Source: Amycolatopsis nalaikhensis (lineage in GTDB: Bacteria > Actinomycetota > Actinomycetes > Mycobacteriales > Pseudonocardiaceae). Taken from it: 64,000 nucleotides of DNA. Position numbers and translations under genes: made by a program. The stretch's first letter is position 1. Each line of letters starts with the position of its first letter. Shown here piece by piece: positions 37,605 to 46,142 of the stretch. Under the pieces are notes generated by a model. It was given only the letters and a program-made list of their open reading frames with translations, was not told where the DNA came from and did not search any database. The stretch spans positions 9,059,501 through 9,123,500 of the forward strand of contig NZ_CP127173.1 in assembly GCF_030264295.1 (NCBI RefSeq). The letters are read 5' to 3'.

Positions 37605-37650
37605 GCCCAGGGGCTACCACGGGCGCGCGCGGCGAAACGTCGGCCGGGCG

Positions 37651-38067
37651 TCACGGACCCGCCGGGGTGAGCAGGCAGACCCCGATGGTGCGCCCCGACT
37701 TGCGCTCGTAGCCGTCGAAGAACGGCGCCTCGCGCAGGACGACGTCGCGCCACAGCCGGTCGCGCTCGGCCGGGTCCGGGACGCGGACCTCGACGTCCCG
37801 GTCGCGGTCGCCGACGCGCACCTGGGCCTGCCGCGCCGCGCGGACGTTGCGGAACCACTGCGGCTCCCGCTTCGCGCCGCCCGCCGACGCGGCCACCAGG
37901 TAGCCGCCGTCGTGCTCGAAGTAGGCGACCGGGACGGTGTGCGGGTCGCCGGTCCGGCGGCCCGCGACGGTGAGCAGCAGGACGGGCCGGTGCTTCGCCG
38001 TCCGGCCGACGCCCCGCCGGTACAACGCCACGGCCAGCTTGTTCGCCAGCCGCACCACGCCGGTCAT
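37651..38067 (-). CDS. Ddn-like F420-dependent nitroreductase/quinone reductase
   Basis: A 138-residue split-barrel protein of the deazaflavin-dependent nitroreductase family. The ATG at 38067 overlaps the upstream SnoaL-like stop. Recognisable are LLLTVAGRRTGDPHTVPVAYF, GGYLVAASAGGAKREPQWFRNV and DRDRLWRDVV, all typical of Ddn relatives that use F420H2 to reduce quinones or other acceptors. Length fits the family (about 130-150). It is followed by an LLM F420-type gene, so the operon is F420-linked. Substrate unknown. Confidence 0.85.
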   Translation of the reverse strand: MTGVVRLANKLAVALYRRGVGRTAKHRPVLLLTVAGRRTGDPHTVPVAYFEHDGGYLVAASAGGAKREPQWFRNVRAARQAQVRVGDRDRDVEVRVPDPAERDRLWRDVVLREAPFFDGYERKSGRTIGVCLLTPAGP

Positions 38068-38486
38068 GACCCGATCCCGAGCTGGCGGCGGACGGCGTGC
38101 TCGTCCCAGAGCGTCCACCGCTGGGTGAACCGCCCACCGGGGCCGATCCGGTAGATGTCGACGACCTGCACGCGCAGCCGGGCCCCGGTGGCCGGCGGCA
38201 GCCCGGCGAAGGCCGCGCCGCTGTGCGTGCCGGTCAGGGTGAGCCGCTGGGCGAGCGTGTCGCCCTCGACGACCTGCTGTTCGGTGTACGCGCGCAGGTC
38301 GGGGAACGCGCGCCGGATCCCGGTGACGAACTCGGCCAGCTCCGCGGCCCCGGTCGTGCGGTCCTCGGCGGCGAGGTACTGGACGTAGCCGGGGTCGACG
38401 AGCTCGTCGAGCACGGCCACGTCGCCCTGGTTGATCAGCTCGTCGGTGATTCTGCGGGCCCGCGCCCGGATCTCGTCGGGTGTCAT
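38064..38486 (-). CDS. SnoaL-like (NTF2-fold) protein
   Basis: A 140-residue protein of the SnoaL/NTF2 alpha+beta barrel group, whose members include polyketide cyclases, hydrolases and uncharacterised enzymes (AYTEQQVVEGDTLAQRLTLTGTHSG, FTQRWTLWDEHAVRRQLG). The ATG at 38486 was chosen over an upstream GTG because it starts the conserved helix directly. First gene of the minus-strand F420-linked operon, divergent from the STAND regulator at 38580. Reaction not known. Confidence 0.78.
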   Translation of the reverse strand: MTPDEIRARARRITDELINQGDVAVLDELVDPGYVQYLAAEDRTTGAAELAEFVTGIRRAFPDLRAYTEQQVVEGDTLAQRLTLTGTHSGAAFAGLPPATGARLRVQVVDIYRIGPGGRFTQRWTLWDEHAVRRQLGIGS

Positions 38487-38579
38487 GCCGCCAGCGTCGC
38501 GCCCGGGCGCGGACGGGACCACGACGTCCGCTCACCGTCGGCTTGACACATTCGGCCGCTCCGGGACGATTCACCAGCG

Positions 38580-41009
38580 ATGAGCTTCGCCACCCTGCTC
38601 AAGCGGCTGCGGCTGGCCGCCGGCCTGACCCAGGAGGCGCTCGCCGAGTGCGCCGGGGTGAGCCCGCGCGCGGTCAGCGACCTCGAGCGCGACCCGCGCC
38701 GCATCCCGCGGCTCGACACGGTGCGCCTGCTCGCCGACGCGCTGGCGCTGGCCGAGCCGGACCGCGCGGCGCTGCTGGCGGCCGCCCGCCCGGACGCGCC
38801 GACGTCGTCGCCCGCGCCCGGCCCGCCCCGGCTGCTGCCGCCGTTGATCGGCCGGGCCGGGGTGGCCGCGGCGCTGGTCGAGCTGCTGGACCGCGGCGAG
38901 ACGCGCCTGCTGACGCTCACCGGCCCGGGCGGCGTCGGCAAGACGCGGCTCGCGCTGGAGGTCCTGGAGACCGTCCGCCCGCGCTACCCGGATGGCGCGC
39001 TCTTCGTCGATCTCGCGCCGCTGCGCGATCCGGGCCAGGTCGTCGCGGCGATCGCGCACGAAGCCGGGCTCGACGAGCGCGGACCGGTCCCGGTAGCCGC
39101 GCGCCTGGCGACGGCGTTCCGCGAGCGGCGGACGATCCTGCTGCTGGACAACTTCGAGCACCTGGTCGACGCGGGCGCCGACGTGCTGGCCCTGCTCGCC
39201 GCGTGCCCGGGGGTGACGGTGCTGGTGACCAGCCGCGTGCCGCTGCGGGTGCGCGCCGAGCGCGAGTACCGCATCGCGCCGCTGGAGGCGGGCGACCCGG
39301 ACGCCCCGGCGGTCCGGCTGTTCACCGAGCGCGCGACCGCGGCGGGTGTGGCGCTCGAGGCGGACGAAACGGTCACGGAGATCTGCCGTCGCCTGGAGGG
39401 ATTGCCGCTGGCGATCGAGCTCGCGGCGGCACGGACGCGCGTGCTGCCACCGGCTGTGTTGCTCCAGCGCCTGGGCCACCGCCTGCCGATCCTGGTCGGC
39501 GGGCCCCGGGACCTGCCGGACCGGCAGCGCACGATGCGCGACGCGATCGGCTGGAGCTACCACCTGCTGTCGCCGTCGGCGCAGGCGTTGTTCCGGAAGC
39601 TGTCGGTGTTCGCGGGCGGCTGTCCACTGGCGGCGGTGGAGGACCTGGAGACGGTGACGGAGCTGGTCGACGCGAGCCTCGTCACGACGGGGCCGGACGG
39701 TCGGCTGGGCATGCTCGAGACGATCCGCGAGTACGGGCGCGAGCAGTTGCGGGAGGCGGGCGAGGAGACGTCCGCCGTCACCGCTCACCTGACGTTCTTC
39801 GCGGCCCTTCCCGAGGAGGCGGCGGAGTCCGAAAAGGACAATCTCCGGGCGGCCCTGGACCGGGCGGTCGAGTGTGGCGACGCGGCCCACGCGCTCCGGC
39901 TGTGGATGACGTTGTCGGGTTTCTGGGCGGACCACGGGTTGCTGCAGGAGGGCGTCCGCGCGGCGACGGCGGTGCTCGCCCTGCCTGGTGAGGAGGAGGC
40001 CCGGATCCCCGCGCTGGCCGTCGCGGCAGGGATGGCGACGGAGATTTCGGCGTTCGAGGAGGCGTCGGCGTGGTGTGCGGAGCTGGTGGCTCGCGCGCGC
40101 GGAAAGGACCTGGTGACGGCGTTGAACACGCGCGGCGAGCTGTCCCGTCAGCTGGACCGTTACGCGGAGTCGGCGGCGGACCACGAGCAGGCGCTGGAGC
40201 TGGCGGCGGAGAACGAGCCCGGCCACGCGGCGGCGCTGGTCGGGCTGGCGTACACGCGGTTCTACACGGGGCACACGGGCGAAGCGACCGAGCTGGCGGA
40301 GCGCGGACTGGCGGAGACCAGGGCGACGGGCTCGAGCCGTCAGCTGGTCGACGCGCTGATCCTGCTGGCGATGCAGGCGATGCACGCGGGTGAGCACGAG
40401 CGGGCGCACGAGCTGTTCACGGAGGGGGTGGCGTTCGCCCGGTCGACCGGCGACCGCAGCCGGATCGCGGAGTCGTTGCGCGGAGTGGGCACGAACGCGG
40501 TGTTCACGGGAAGGTACGAGGAGGCGGACGAGGCGTTGAGGGAGTGCGAGCGCCTCAACCGCGAACGCGGCGACGACCGGATCGCCGACCAGCTCCTGGC
40601 GCACCTGGGGCATTTGTCGATGCTGACGGGTGACCTCGAGGAGGCCCGCCGGAAGAGCGAGATCGCGTTGGCATCGGCGCGGAGGTACGAGGATCTGTGG
40701 GCGACGGCGATGTCGACGACGCAGCTGGGCCACGTCGAGCTGGCGGACGGGCGGATCGAGCGGGCGCGTTCGCTGTTCGCCGAGAGCCGGGTGCTGTTCG
40801 GCCGGATCGGGAACCCGATGTATTTGTCGTGGTGCTTGGAGGGGTTGGCGGGGATCGCGCTGGCGGACGGGGACGAGGGGTTGGTGGCGGAGTTGTGCGC
40901 GGAGCGGGACGAGCTGTTGGCGCGGCTTGATGCCCGGCTGCCGCCGATGAACCCCGGCGGGTATCGGGTGGTGCTGGACGCGCTGGCGGATCGGGCGGGA
41001 GGTCGGTAG
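38580..41009 (+). CDS. STAND-type regulator: XRE HTH, NTPase, TPR repeats
   Basis: An 809-residue cytosolic protein. Residues 5-60 form an XRE-type helix-turn-helix (LLKRLRLAAGLTQEALAECAGVSPRAVSDLER). A P-loop lies at 115-122 (GPGGVGKT) with a Walker B near 185 (ILLLDNFEHL), followed by the winged-helix part of the NTPase (GLPLAIELAAARTRVLPP) and a C-terminal TPR-rich superhelix from about 430. This is the layout of signal-transducing NTPase regulators. It is divergent from the SnoaL/Ddn/LLM operon across 93 bp and is the likely regulator of it. Signal unknown. Confidence 0.86.
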   Translation: MSFATLLKRLRLAAGLTQEALAECAGVSPRAVSDLERDPRRIPRLDTVRLLADALALAEPDRAALLAAARPDAPTSSPAPGPPRLLPPLIGRAGVAAALVELLDRGETRLLTLTGPGGVGKTRLALEVLETVRPRYPDGALFVDLAPLRDPGQVVAAIAHEAGLDERGPVPVAARLATAFRERRTILLLDNFEHLVDAGADVLALLAACPGVTVLVTSRVPLRVRAEREYRIAPLEAGDPDAPAVRLFTERATAAGVALEADETVTEICRRLEGLPLAIELAAARTRVLPPAVLLQRLGHRLPILVGGPRDLPDRQRTMRDAIGWSYHLLSPSAQALFRKLSVFAGGCPLAAVEDLETVTELVDASLVTTGPDGRLGMLETIREYGREQLREAGEETSAVTAHLTFFAALPEEAAESEKDNLRAALDRAVECGDAAHALRLWMTLSGFWADHGLLQEGVRAATAVLALPGEEEARIPALAVAAGMATEISAFEEASAWCAELVARARGKDLVTALNTRGELSRQLDRYAESAADHEQALELAAENEPGHAAALVGLAYTRFYTGHTGEATELAERGLAETRATGSSRQLVDALILLAMQAMHAGEHERAHELFTEGVAFARSTGDRSRIAESLRGVGTNAVFTGRYEEADEALRECERLNRERGDDRIADQLLAHLGHLSMLTGDLEEARRKSEIALASARRYEDLWATAMSTTQLGHVELADGRIERARSLFAESRVLFGRIGNPMYLSWCLEGLAGIALADGDEGLVAELCAERDELLARLDARLPPMNPGGYRVVLDALADRAGGR

Positions 41010-41320
41010 GCGCGCCGGGGGGGCTTGGCGAGGCGACGGCGGACACGGCTGCGGAACCCGCGCACCGGGCTGCGCGCAGCGGCGGGCCACGGGCGCCGAG
41101 CCGCGCCGCCGAGCCGGGGAACCCCGCGCATGCTTAGGCGGTACCGGCGCGCAGTCTCCGCGCACCGTGCCCGGCGCATAACCTCGCCCCGCGCGCCCTC
41201 CCACCTCGCCCCGCACCCACGCTCGGCGGCTGAACGGTGAGCGCTCGGTGGGTGCGCGTCGTGGTTTCCACTCCTTCTCCGGCCGAATCTGGAAGCCGTT
41301 CGGAACTCGAGGAGGAAACC
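41010..41320. other. Intergenic stretch without a recognisable gene
   Basis: 311 bp of extremely GC-rich sequence between the STAND regulator and a small membrane protein gene. No reading frame here has a ribosome site or recognisable product, and I see no clear inverted repeat or promoter. The last bases hold the GGAGGAA ribosome site of the next gene. Confidence 0.5.
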
Positions 41321-41680
41321 ATGTCCCGCTCGCCCGTCTTCACCACCGGCTATGTCCTCTGCCTCGTTCTCGGCCTGGCCGATGTCGTCGGTGTCGCCGG
41401 TATCAACATGGATGGTGCGCCGCCCGCTGTTGTCGTCGTTCTCGGTGGCGTTTTCGGCCTTGCCACCCTGGCCGCCGCTGTTCCCGCCTGGCGGGGGAAC
41501 CGGGCCGGGCAGGTCACCCTTGTCGCTTCCCGCCTTCTCTCCGCGCTGCTCTCCATCCCCGCCTTCTTCGTCGACGCCCCGGCCTGGGCGCGGATGCTCG
41601 CCGCCGGGTTGCTCGTCCTCACCGTTGTCGGCGTCGGGCTGCTCGTCAGTGGTGCGCGGGAACGCGCGCTCGCGCGATGA
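41321..41680 (+). CDS. Small four-helix membrane protein
   Basis: A 119-residue hydrophobic protein with four predicted membrane segments (VLCLVLGLADVVGVAGI, VVVVLGGVFGLATLAAAV, LLSALLSIPAFFV, AAGLLVLTVVGVGLLV). GGAGGAAA lies just before the ATG at 41321. Its stop overlaps the ATG of the next membrane protein gene, so they form a pair. I do not recognise a family with a known function. Confidence 0.75.
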   Translation: MSRSPVFTTGYVLCLVLGLADVVGVAGINMDGAPPAVVVVLGGVFGLATLAAAVPAWRGNRAGQVTLVASRLLSALLSIPAFFVDAPAWARMLAAGLLVLTVVGVGLLVSGARERALAR

Positions 41681-42279
41681 GCCGCGCCTGGGGCCCGCCC
41701 GCCGTCGGTGGTGTGGCGGGCCTTACCTGGGCCGCCGGGTTGCGCGGGATGATGGTCGAAGTCGCCGGGGCGGAATCCGCCGTGCACTGGTACGGCACCT
41801 TCGTCCAGATCCTGCTGCCCGGCGTCGTCACCGGGGTGCTCTTCGGCTGGGCCTGGCACACCCGCCGTCATCGGTGGCTCGTTGCCGCGCCCCTCGCCTT
41901 TCCCCTTGCCGTGATCGTCGCTCCCGAAACCTTCACCACGATCATGGCCGGTGAGGTCCCGTTCAGCGACGGCCTCGGCGGCGGGGCCCTCGCCCTGCCG
42001 CTCTTCGGCATGGCGGGCGGCTACGCCATCGCCGGGCGGGGCGCGGTCTGGCTTCGCGTCCTCCTCGGGGTGGTCGCCCTCGTGGCCGTGCCCGCCTGGG
42101 CCGTCTCGAGCACGCTGATCTCCCCGGCGCTGAGCCTCGCCACTCCGCGCGGTGCCTGGGTCGCCGCCCTGTTCTGGGGCTCCATCGCCACCCTCGCCCT
42201 CGGCTGCGCGATCCCCCTGCGCCGCGCACACGACTCAGCCCCGGCCGAACCCGAGGTGCGGGCGGACGCCCGGCCCTGA
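41677..42279 (+). CDS. Multi-span membrane protein of unknown function
   Basis: A 200-residue membrane protein with five or six hydrophobic segments and a short hydrophilic C-terminal tail. The ATG at 41677 overlaps the stop of the preceding small membrane protein (ATGA), implying translational coupling. A segment between helices 1 and 2 (GMMVEVAGAESAVHWYGTF) and GEVPFSDGLGGGALALPLFG may face outward. No family recognised. Confidence 0.72.
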   Translation: MSRAWGPPAVGGVAGLTWAAGLRGMMVEVAGAESAVHWYGTFVQILLPGVVTGVLFGWAWHTRRHRWLVAAPLAFPLAVIVAPETFTTIMAGEVPFSDGLGGGALALPLFGMAGGYAIAGRGAVWLRVLLGVVALVAVPAWAVSSTLISPALSLATPRGAWVAALFWGSIATLALGCAIPLRRAHDSAPAEPEVRADARP

Positions 42280-42383
42280 CATCGCTTTTCCGTCGTCGCC
42301 GTCATCGATCCGACATAGCGTCTTTTGGACGGTCGCAACGAGTGCTACGTTCCTCGTGGTGCAGGCCGACCCGAGGAGCTGCG

Positions 42384-43967
42384 ATGAGGCTTACTCCCAG
42401 CGCTCACACCGACTCGTTCTGCCGCGACCGGCTGCCGCCCGAGCGGCAGTGGCCCGAGCTGGTCTTCGACCTGCCGGAGCTGCACTACCCGGACCGGCTC
42501 AACGCCGCGACGGCACTGCTCGACGACACCGTCGCCCGCCTCGGCCCGGACCGGCCCTGCCTGCGCTCGCTCCACGAGTCGTGGACCTACGGCGAGGTGC
42601 TGACCCGGGCCAACCGGATCGCGCACGTGCTCACCGCCGAGCTCGGGGTCGTGCCGGGCAACCGCGTGCTGCTGCGCGGCACCAACACCCCGTGGCTCGC
42701 CGCCTGCTGGCTGGGCGTGCTCAAGGCCGGGGCGGTCGCCGTGACGACGATGCCGATGCTGCGCCGCCACGAGCTCGACAAGATCGTCGACCGGGCGCGG
42801 CCGAGCGTCGTCCTGTGCGACGAGCGCCTGCTCGACGAGCTTCCGCCCGGACTGCCGACCGTCGCCTACGGCACCGAACTCGCCGAACGCTGCGCCCGCC
42901 ACCCGGCGACCTTCGCCGACGTGCCCACCGCCGCCGACGACGTCGCCCTGCTCGCCTTCACCTCCGGCACCACCGGGACACCCAAGGCGACCATGCACTT
43001 CCACCGCGACCTGCTCGCCATCGCCGACACGTTCTCCCGGCACGTCGTGCGACCGGAGCCGGCCGACGTCTTCTGCGGCACCCCGCCCCTGGCCTTCACC
43101 TTCGGCCTGGGCGGCCTGCTGGTGTTCCCGCTGCGCGTGGGCGCCTCCGTGCTCCTGCTGGAACGCGCCACGCCCAAGGAGCTGGCTTCGATCGTCGCCG
43201 AGCAGGCGGTGACCGTGCTGTTCACCGCCCCGACCGCCTACCGCGCGATCCTCGGCTCGGGCGACGGCCCCCTGCTGGCCGGCGTGCGCCGCGCCGTGTC
43301 CGCCGGGGAGGCCCTGCCCGCCGCCGTGGCCGAGCGGTACCGCGAGGTCGTCGGCCGTCCGCTCATCGACGGCATCGGCAGCACGGAGATGCTGCACGTG
43401 TTCATCTCCGCGGCCGACGAAGCCGCCCGCCCCGGCACGACCGGCACCGTGGTGCCCGGCTTCCGGGCCGCCGTGCTGGACGTCGACGGCACGCCCGTGC
43501 CCGACGGCACGCCCGGCCTGCTCGCCGTCAAGGGCCCCACCGGCTGCCGCTACCTCGAGGACCCGCGCCAGGCCGACTACGTCCGCGACGGCTGGAACAT
43601 GACCGGCGACACCTACGTCCGCGAACCCGACGGGTACTTCCGGTTCGTGGCGCGCAGCGACGACATGATCGTGTCTTCCGGCTACAACATCGCGGCTCCC
43701 GAGGTCGAAGAGGTGCTGCTGACGCACCCGGACGTCGAGGAGTGCGCGGTCGTCGGCACGCCCGACCCGGACCGGGGCGCGGTCGTGACCGCCTTCGTCG
43801 TGCTGCGCGCCGGCGTCACGCCCGGCCCGGACGTCGTGCACGCCCTGCAGGAGCACGCCAAAGCCGTTGCCGCGCCGTACAAGTACCCGCGCCGGGTGCG
43901 GTTCATCGACGCGCTGCCCCGCAACGCGAGCGGGAAGCTCCAGCGCTTCCTGCTGCGCGAGCGGTGA
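42384..43967 (+). CDS. Aryl-CoA ligase of the benzoate/2-aminobenzoate-CoA ligase family
   Basis: A 527-residue adenylate-forming enzyme. GAGGAG precedes the ATG at 42384. The N-terminal TDSFCRDRLPPERQWPEL segment is typical of the actinobacterial 2-aminobenzoate/benzoate-CoA ligase group. The A3 loop is LLAFTSGTTGTPKATMHFH, the A5 region DGIGSTEML, the hinge RSDDMIVSSGYNIAAPEVEE and the catalytic Lys is in NASGKLQRF. It would make an aryl-CoA through an acyl-AMP. It stands alone, followed by a hairpin terminator, with no ring-cleavage genes nearby, so the true acid substrate is uncertain. Confidence 0.82.
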   Translation: MRLTPSAHTDSFCRDRLPPERQWPELVFDLPELHYPDRLNAATALLDDTVARLGPDRPCLRSLHESWTYGEVLTRANRIAHVLTAELGVVPGNRVLLRGTNTPWLAACWLGVLKAGAVAVTTMPMLRRHELDKIVDRARPSVVLCDERLLDELPPGLPTVAYGTELAERCARHPATFADVPTAADDVALLAFTSGTTGTPKATMHFHRDLLAIADTFSRHVVRPEPADVFCGTPPLAFTFGLGGLLVFPLRVGASVLLLERATPKELASIVAEQAVTVLFTAPTAYRAILGSGDGPLLAGVRRAVSAGEALPAAVAERYREVVGRPLIDGIGSTEMLHVFISAADEAARPGTTGTVVPGFRAAVLDVDGTPVPDGTPGLLAVKGPTGCRYLEDPRQADYVRDGWNMTGDTYVREPDGYFRFVARSDDMIVSSGYNIAAPEVEEVLLTHPDVEECAVVGTPDPDRGAVVTAFVVLRAGVTPGPDVVHALQEHAKAVAAPYKYPRRVRFIDALPRNASGKLQRFLLRER

Positions 43968-43972
43968 CGGGG

Positions 43973-44016
43973 GTGACGGGCCCGCTGCCGAGGTGGGGTG
44001 GCGGTGGGCCCGTCAC
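43973..44016 (+). terminator. Hairpin terminator after the aryl-CoA ligase
   Basis: GTGACGGGCCC (43973-43983) and GGGCCCGTCAC (44006-44016) are exact inverted repeats with a 22-bp loop, starting 6 bp after the ligase stop. The stem is strongly GC-rich, the usual actinobacterial form without a U-tract. Confidence 0.72.
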
Positions 44017-44402
44017 GTCTGTGGGGTGCCGGGGACATGGGTCCATCGTAGCCGCAGATTCGAACATCTGTTCCCATCCGTTCAGGTGAATTCTCCTTAC
44101 GGAATGTCACGAAGAGATCCGCGATCCGCGACGCAGCAACACTTCCGAGTGACCAACAGTCCTCAATGGACACTGGAAGAGCACCGCAAACACCCCGCCC
44201 ACCGCCGCCAAGACCCCGTCACGCGCACGAATACGCCGCCGACCGGGGAGCAGCGAACCCGGCCCCGGCAGCGGTAAAACTCCGGACACGGCACTGACCT
44301 GCGCCGGAGGACCGTCACCCTGGCGTGCCGCGGAGGCGGTGCGACGCCCCGAAACCCGACCCCATAAAGTCTTCGCGCAGCCATCCGGAGGTGAACGCCA
44401 GC
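44017..44402. other. Intergenic stretch before the DnaJ-NERD gene
   Basis: 386 bp without a convincing gene. The centre (about 44040-44180) is less GC-rich than its surroundings, which suits a promoter region, but I cannot identify -35/-10 boxes with confidence. A GGAGG at 44387-44391 serves the DnaJ-NERD gene. Confidence 0.45.
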
Positions 44403-45497
44403 GTGCCCGAGGTCGACTACTACGAGGTGCTCGGCGTCCGCCGGGACGCCACGGCGGCCGACGTCAAGACGGCCTACCGCCGGCTGGCGAAGACCATGCA
44501 CCCCGACGGCGGCGGCACCGTCGGCACGTTCCGGCTGCTCCGCGAGGCCTACGAGGTCCTGGGCGACCCGATCGCCCGCGCCCGCTACGACTCCGGCGGC
44601 GCGACCGTGGTCCCGGTCCCCGTCCGGCCGCGGCCCCGGCGGCGCTTCGGCGACGAGCCCGGCTTCGTCCCCGACCTGCCCGACCTCGACGCCGAGGACC
44701 TGAGCTGGTGGCACTTCGCCGGCGAGGACACGCGGATGCGCCACGGCCGCCGTCGCGGCCCGGGGCACGCCCCGGCGGTCGCCGCGGTGGCCGGGATGGT
44801 GCTCGTGCTGCTGCCCCTGGTCACCGGGGTCGGGTTCAGCACGCCGGTGCTCATCGTCTGGCTTTTGCTCACCGCCGGCACCGCGCTGCTGGTCCAGCGG
44901 CTGGCCCGCGGTTACCTGCGCGCGAGCAAGGCGCGCGAGGCGTACGCGGAGGAGTTCGGCGGCCGCACGGTCTTCGGCACGCCCGGCACCGAGCGCGACG
45001 AGCTGGCCGAGCGCCTCACCGCCGACCTGCTCGAGGGCTACCTGACGCGGCTGCCCGGCGCCCGGATCTTCCACGGGCTCGCCTGGCCCGGCTCGGTGTT
45101 CGCCGACGTCGACCACGCCGTGCTGTGCGGGAAGCGGCTGGTGCTGATCGAGTCGAAGCTGTGGCTGCCCGGCCACTACGAGACGGCCGAGGACGGCAGG
45201 CTGCTGCGCAACGGCAGGCCGTTCCGCGGCGGCGGCAGCCGGCTCACCGAGAGCCTCGCCGCCTACCGCGACCTGCTGCCCGGGGTAGCGCTGCGCGGGG
45301 TGATGATCGTGTACCCGAGCCGCAGCGGCGCGCTGACCACGGCCGACCCCGGCGACCTGCCCGCCGCGCCGATGACGCCGGAGGAGTTCCTGCACGAGAT
45401 CGGCGAATGGCTGGCCGCCGATCCGTCCACTGTGGACCACCAGACGCTGCGGGCCCTGCGCGACCAGGTCGTCGGCGGAGGCGGCCGCGCGGCGTGA
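44403..45497 (+). CDS. Membrane protein joining a DnaJ domain to a NERD nuclease-related domain
   Basis: A 364-residue protein, start GTG 44403 chosen because it begins the J-domain (VPEVDYYEVLGV) and follows GGAGG by 11 bp. The J-domain spans residues 1-70 with the HPD motif at 33-35. Two membrane helices follow (about 120-160), then a NERD-like domain (SVFADVDHAVLCGKRLVLIESKLWLPGHYE), a restriction-endonuclease-related fold with Asp and Glu-x-Lys residues. J-domains recruit DnaK. NERD proteins are suspected of nucleic-acid processing. Overlaps the LysE gene by 4 bp. Role unknown. Confidence 0.8.
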   Translation: MPEVDYYEVLGVRRDATAADVKTAYRRLAKTMHPDGGGTVGTFRLLREAYEVLGDPIARARYDSGGATVVPVPVRPRPRRRFGDEPGFVPDLPDLDAEDLSWWHFAGEDTRMRHGRRRGPGHAPAVAAVAGMVLVLLPLVTGVGFSTPVLIVWLLLTAGTALLVQRLARGYLRASKAREAYAEEFGGRTVFGTPGTERDELAERLTADLLEGYLTRLPGARIFHGLAWPGSVFADVDHAVLCGKRLVLIESKLWLPGHYETAEDGRLLRNGRPFRGGGSRLTESLAAYRDLLPGVALRGVMIVYPSRSGALTTADPGDLPAAPMTPEEFLHEIGEWLAADPSTVDHQTLRALRDQVVGGGGRAA

Positions 45498-46099
45498 ACC
45501 CCGCCGCCACGCTCGGCACGGTGCTGCTGGCCTACCTGCCGGCCGCCGTCTCCCCCGGCCCCAACTTCGTGCTCATCGCGCACACCGCCGCGGCCGGGAC
45601 GCGCCGGGCCGCGGTGGCGGTCGCGCTCGGCGTGGTCGCCGCGGGCGGGGCGCTGGCCGCCGTCGCGGTCTTCGGGCTGGGCACGCTGCTGGCGCACACG
45701 CCGTGGCTGGCCACCGCCCTGCGGATCACCTGCGGGGCCTACCTCGCCTGGCTCGGCGTGCGGATGTGGTTGCGCGTCCGCGCTCCCGACGCCGCCCCGC
45801 CCGAAAGCCACCGCGGCGCGTTCCGCCGCGGCGTGCTCAGCAACCTGACGAACCCGAAGGCCGCGGCCTTCTTCGGCAGCGTGCTCACCGCGACGCTCCC
45901 GCCGGCCGAACCGACGGCCGTCAAAGCCGCCGCCGTCCTCCTGATCGTCGCCGCCTCGAGCGCGTGGCACCTGAGCGTCGCCCTGCTCTTCTCCTCCCCC
46001 GCCACGCAACGCTGGTACGCCCACGCGAAACCGGCTCTCAACCGCGTCGTGGGCACCGTTCTGGTCGTCCTGGGCCTCGCCCTCGCCTTGACGCCATGA
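45494..46099 (+). CDS. LysE-family exporter
   Basis: A 201-residue membrane protein with about six helices. The GTG at 45494 overlaps the DnaJ-NERD stop (GTGA). The family signature near the N-terminus (AVSPGPNFVLIAHTAAAGTRRA) and the NLTNPKAAAFFGSVL segment are diagnostic of LysE/RhtB amino-acid and metabolite exporters. The substrate cannot be read. It ends in a perfect palindromic terminator shared with the converging carboxypeptidase. Confidence 0.88.
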   Translation: MNPAATLGTVLLAYLPAAVSPGPNFVLIAHTAAAGTRRAAVAVALGVVAAGGALAAVAVFGLGTLLAHTPWLATALRITCGAYLAWLGVRMWLRVRAPDAAPPESHRGAFRRGVLSNLTNPKAAAFFGSVLTATLPPAEPTAVKAAAVLLIVAASSAWHLSVALLFSSPATQRWYAHAKPALNRVVGTVLVVLGLALALTP

Positions 46100-46133
46100 G
46101 GGGCGCCTTCATGGCATGAAGGCGCCCCTCATG
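46095..46133. terminator. Bidirectional terminator, perfect 18-bp inverted repeat
   Basis: Bases 46095-46112 and 46116-46133 are exact reverse complements with a 3-bp loop (GGC). The left arm contains the LysE stop codon, and the right arm ends 9 bp before the stop of the converging M14 carboxypeptidase gene, the same design as the site at 2873-2918. Confidence 0.85.
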
Positions 46134-46142
46134 AACAGCGAA

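Noticed and set aside
37651..38574. 307-codon fusion of a SnoaL-like and Ddn-like protein
   Set aside because: The upstream part is the wrong frame of the SnoaL gene; Ddn starts at ATG 38067 with a 4-bp overlap.
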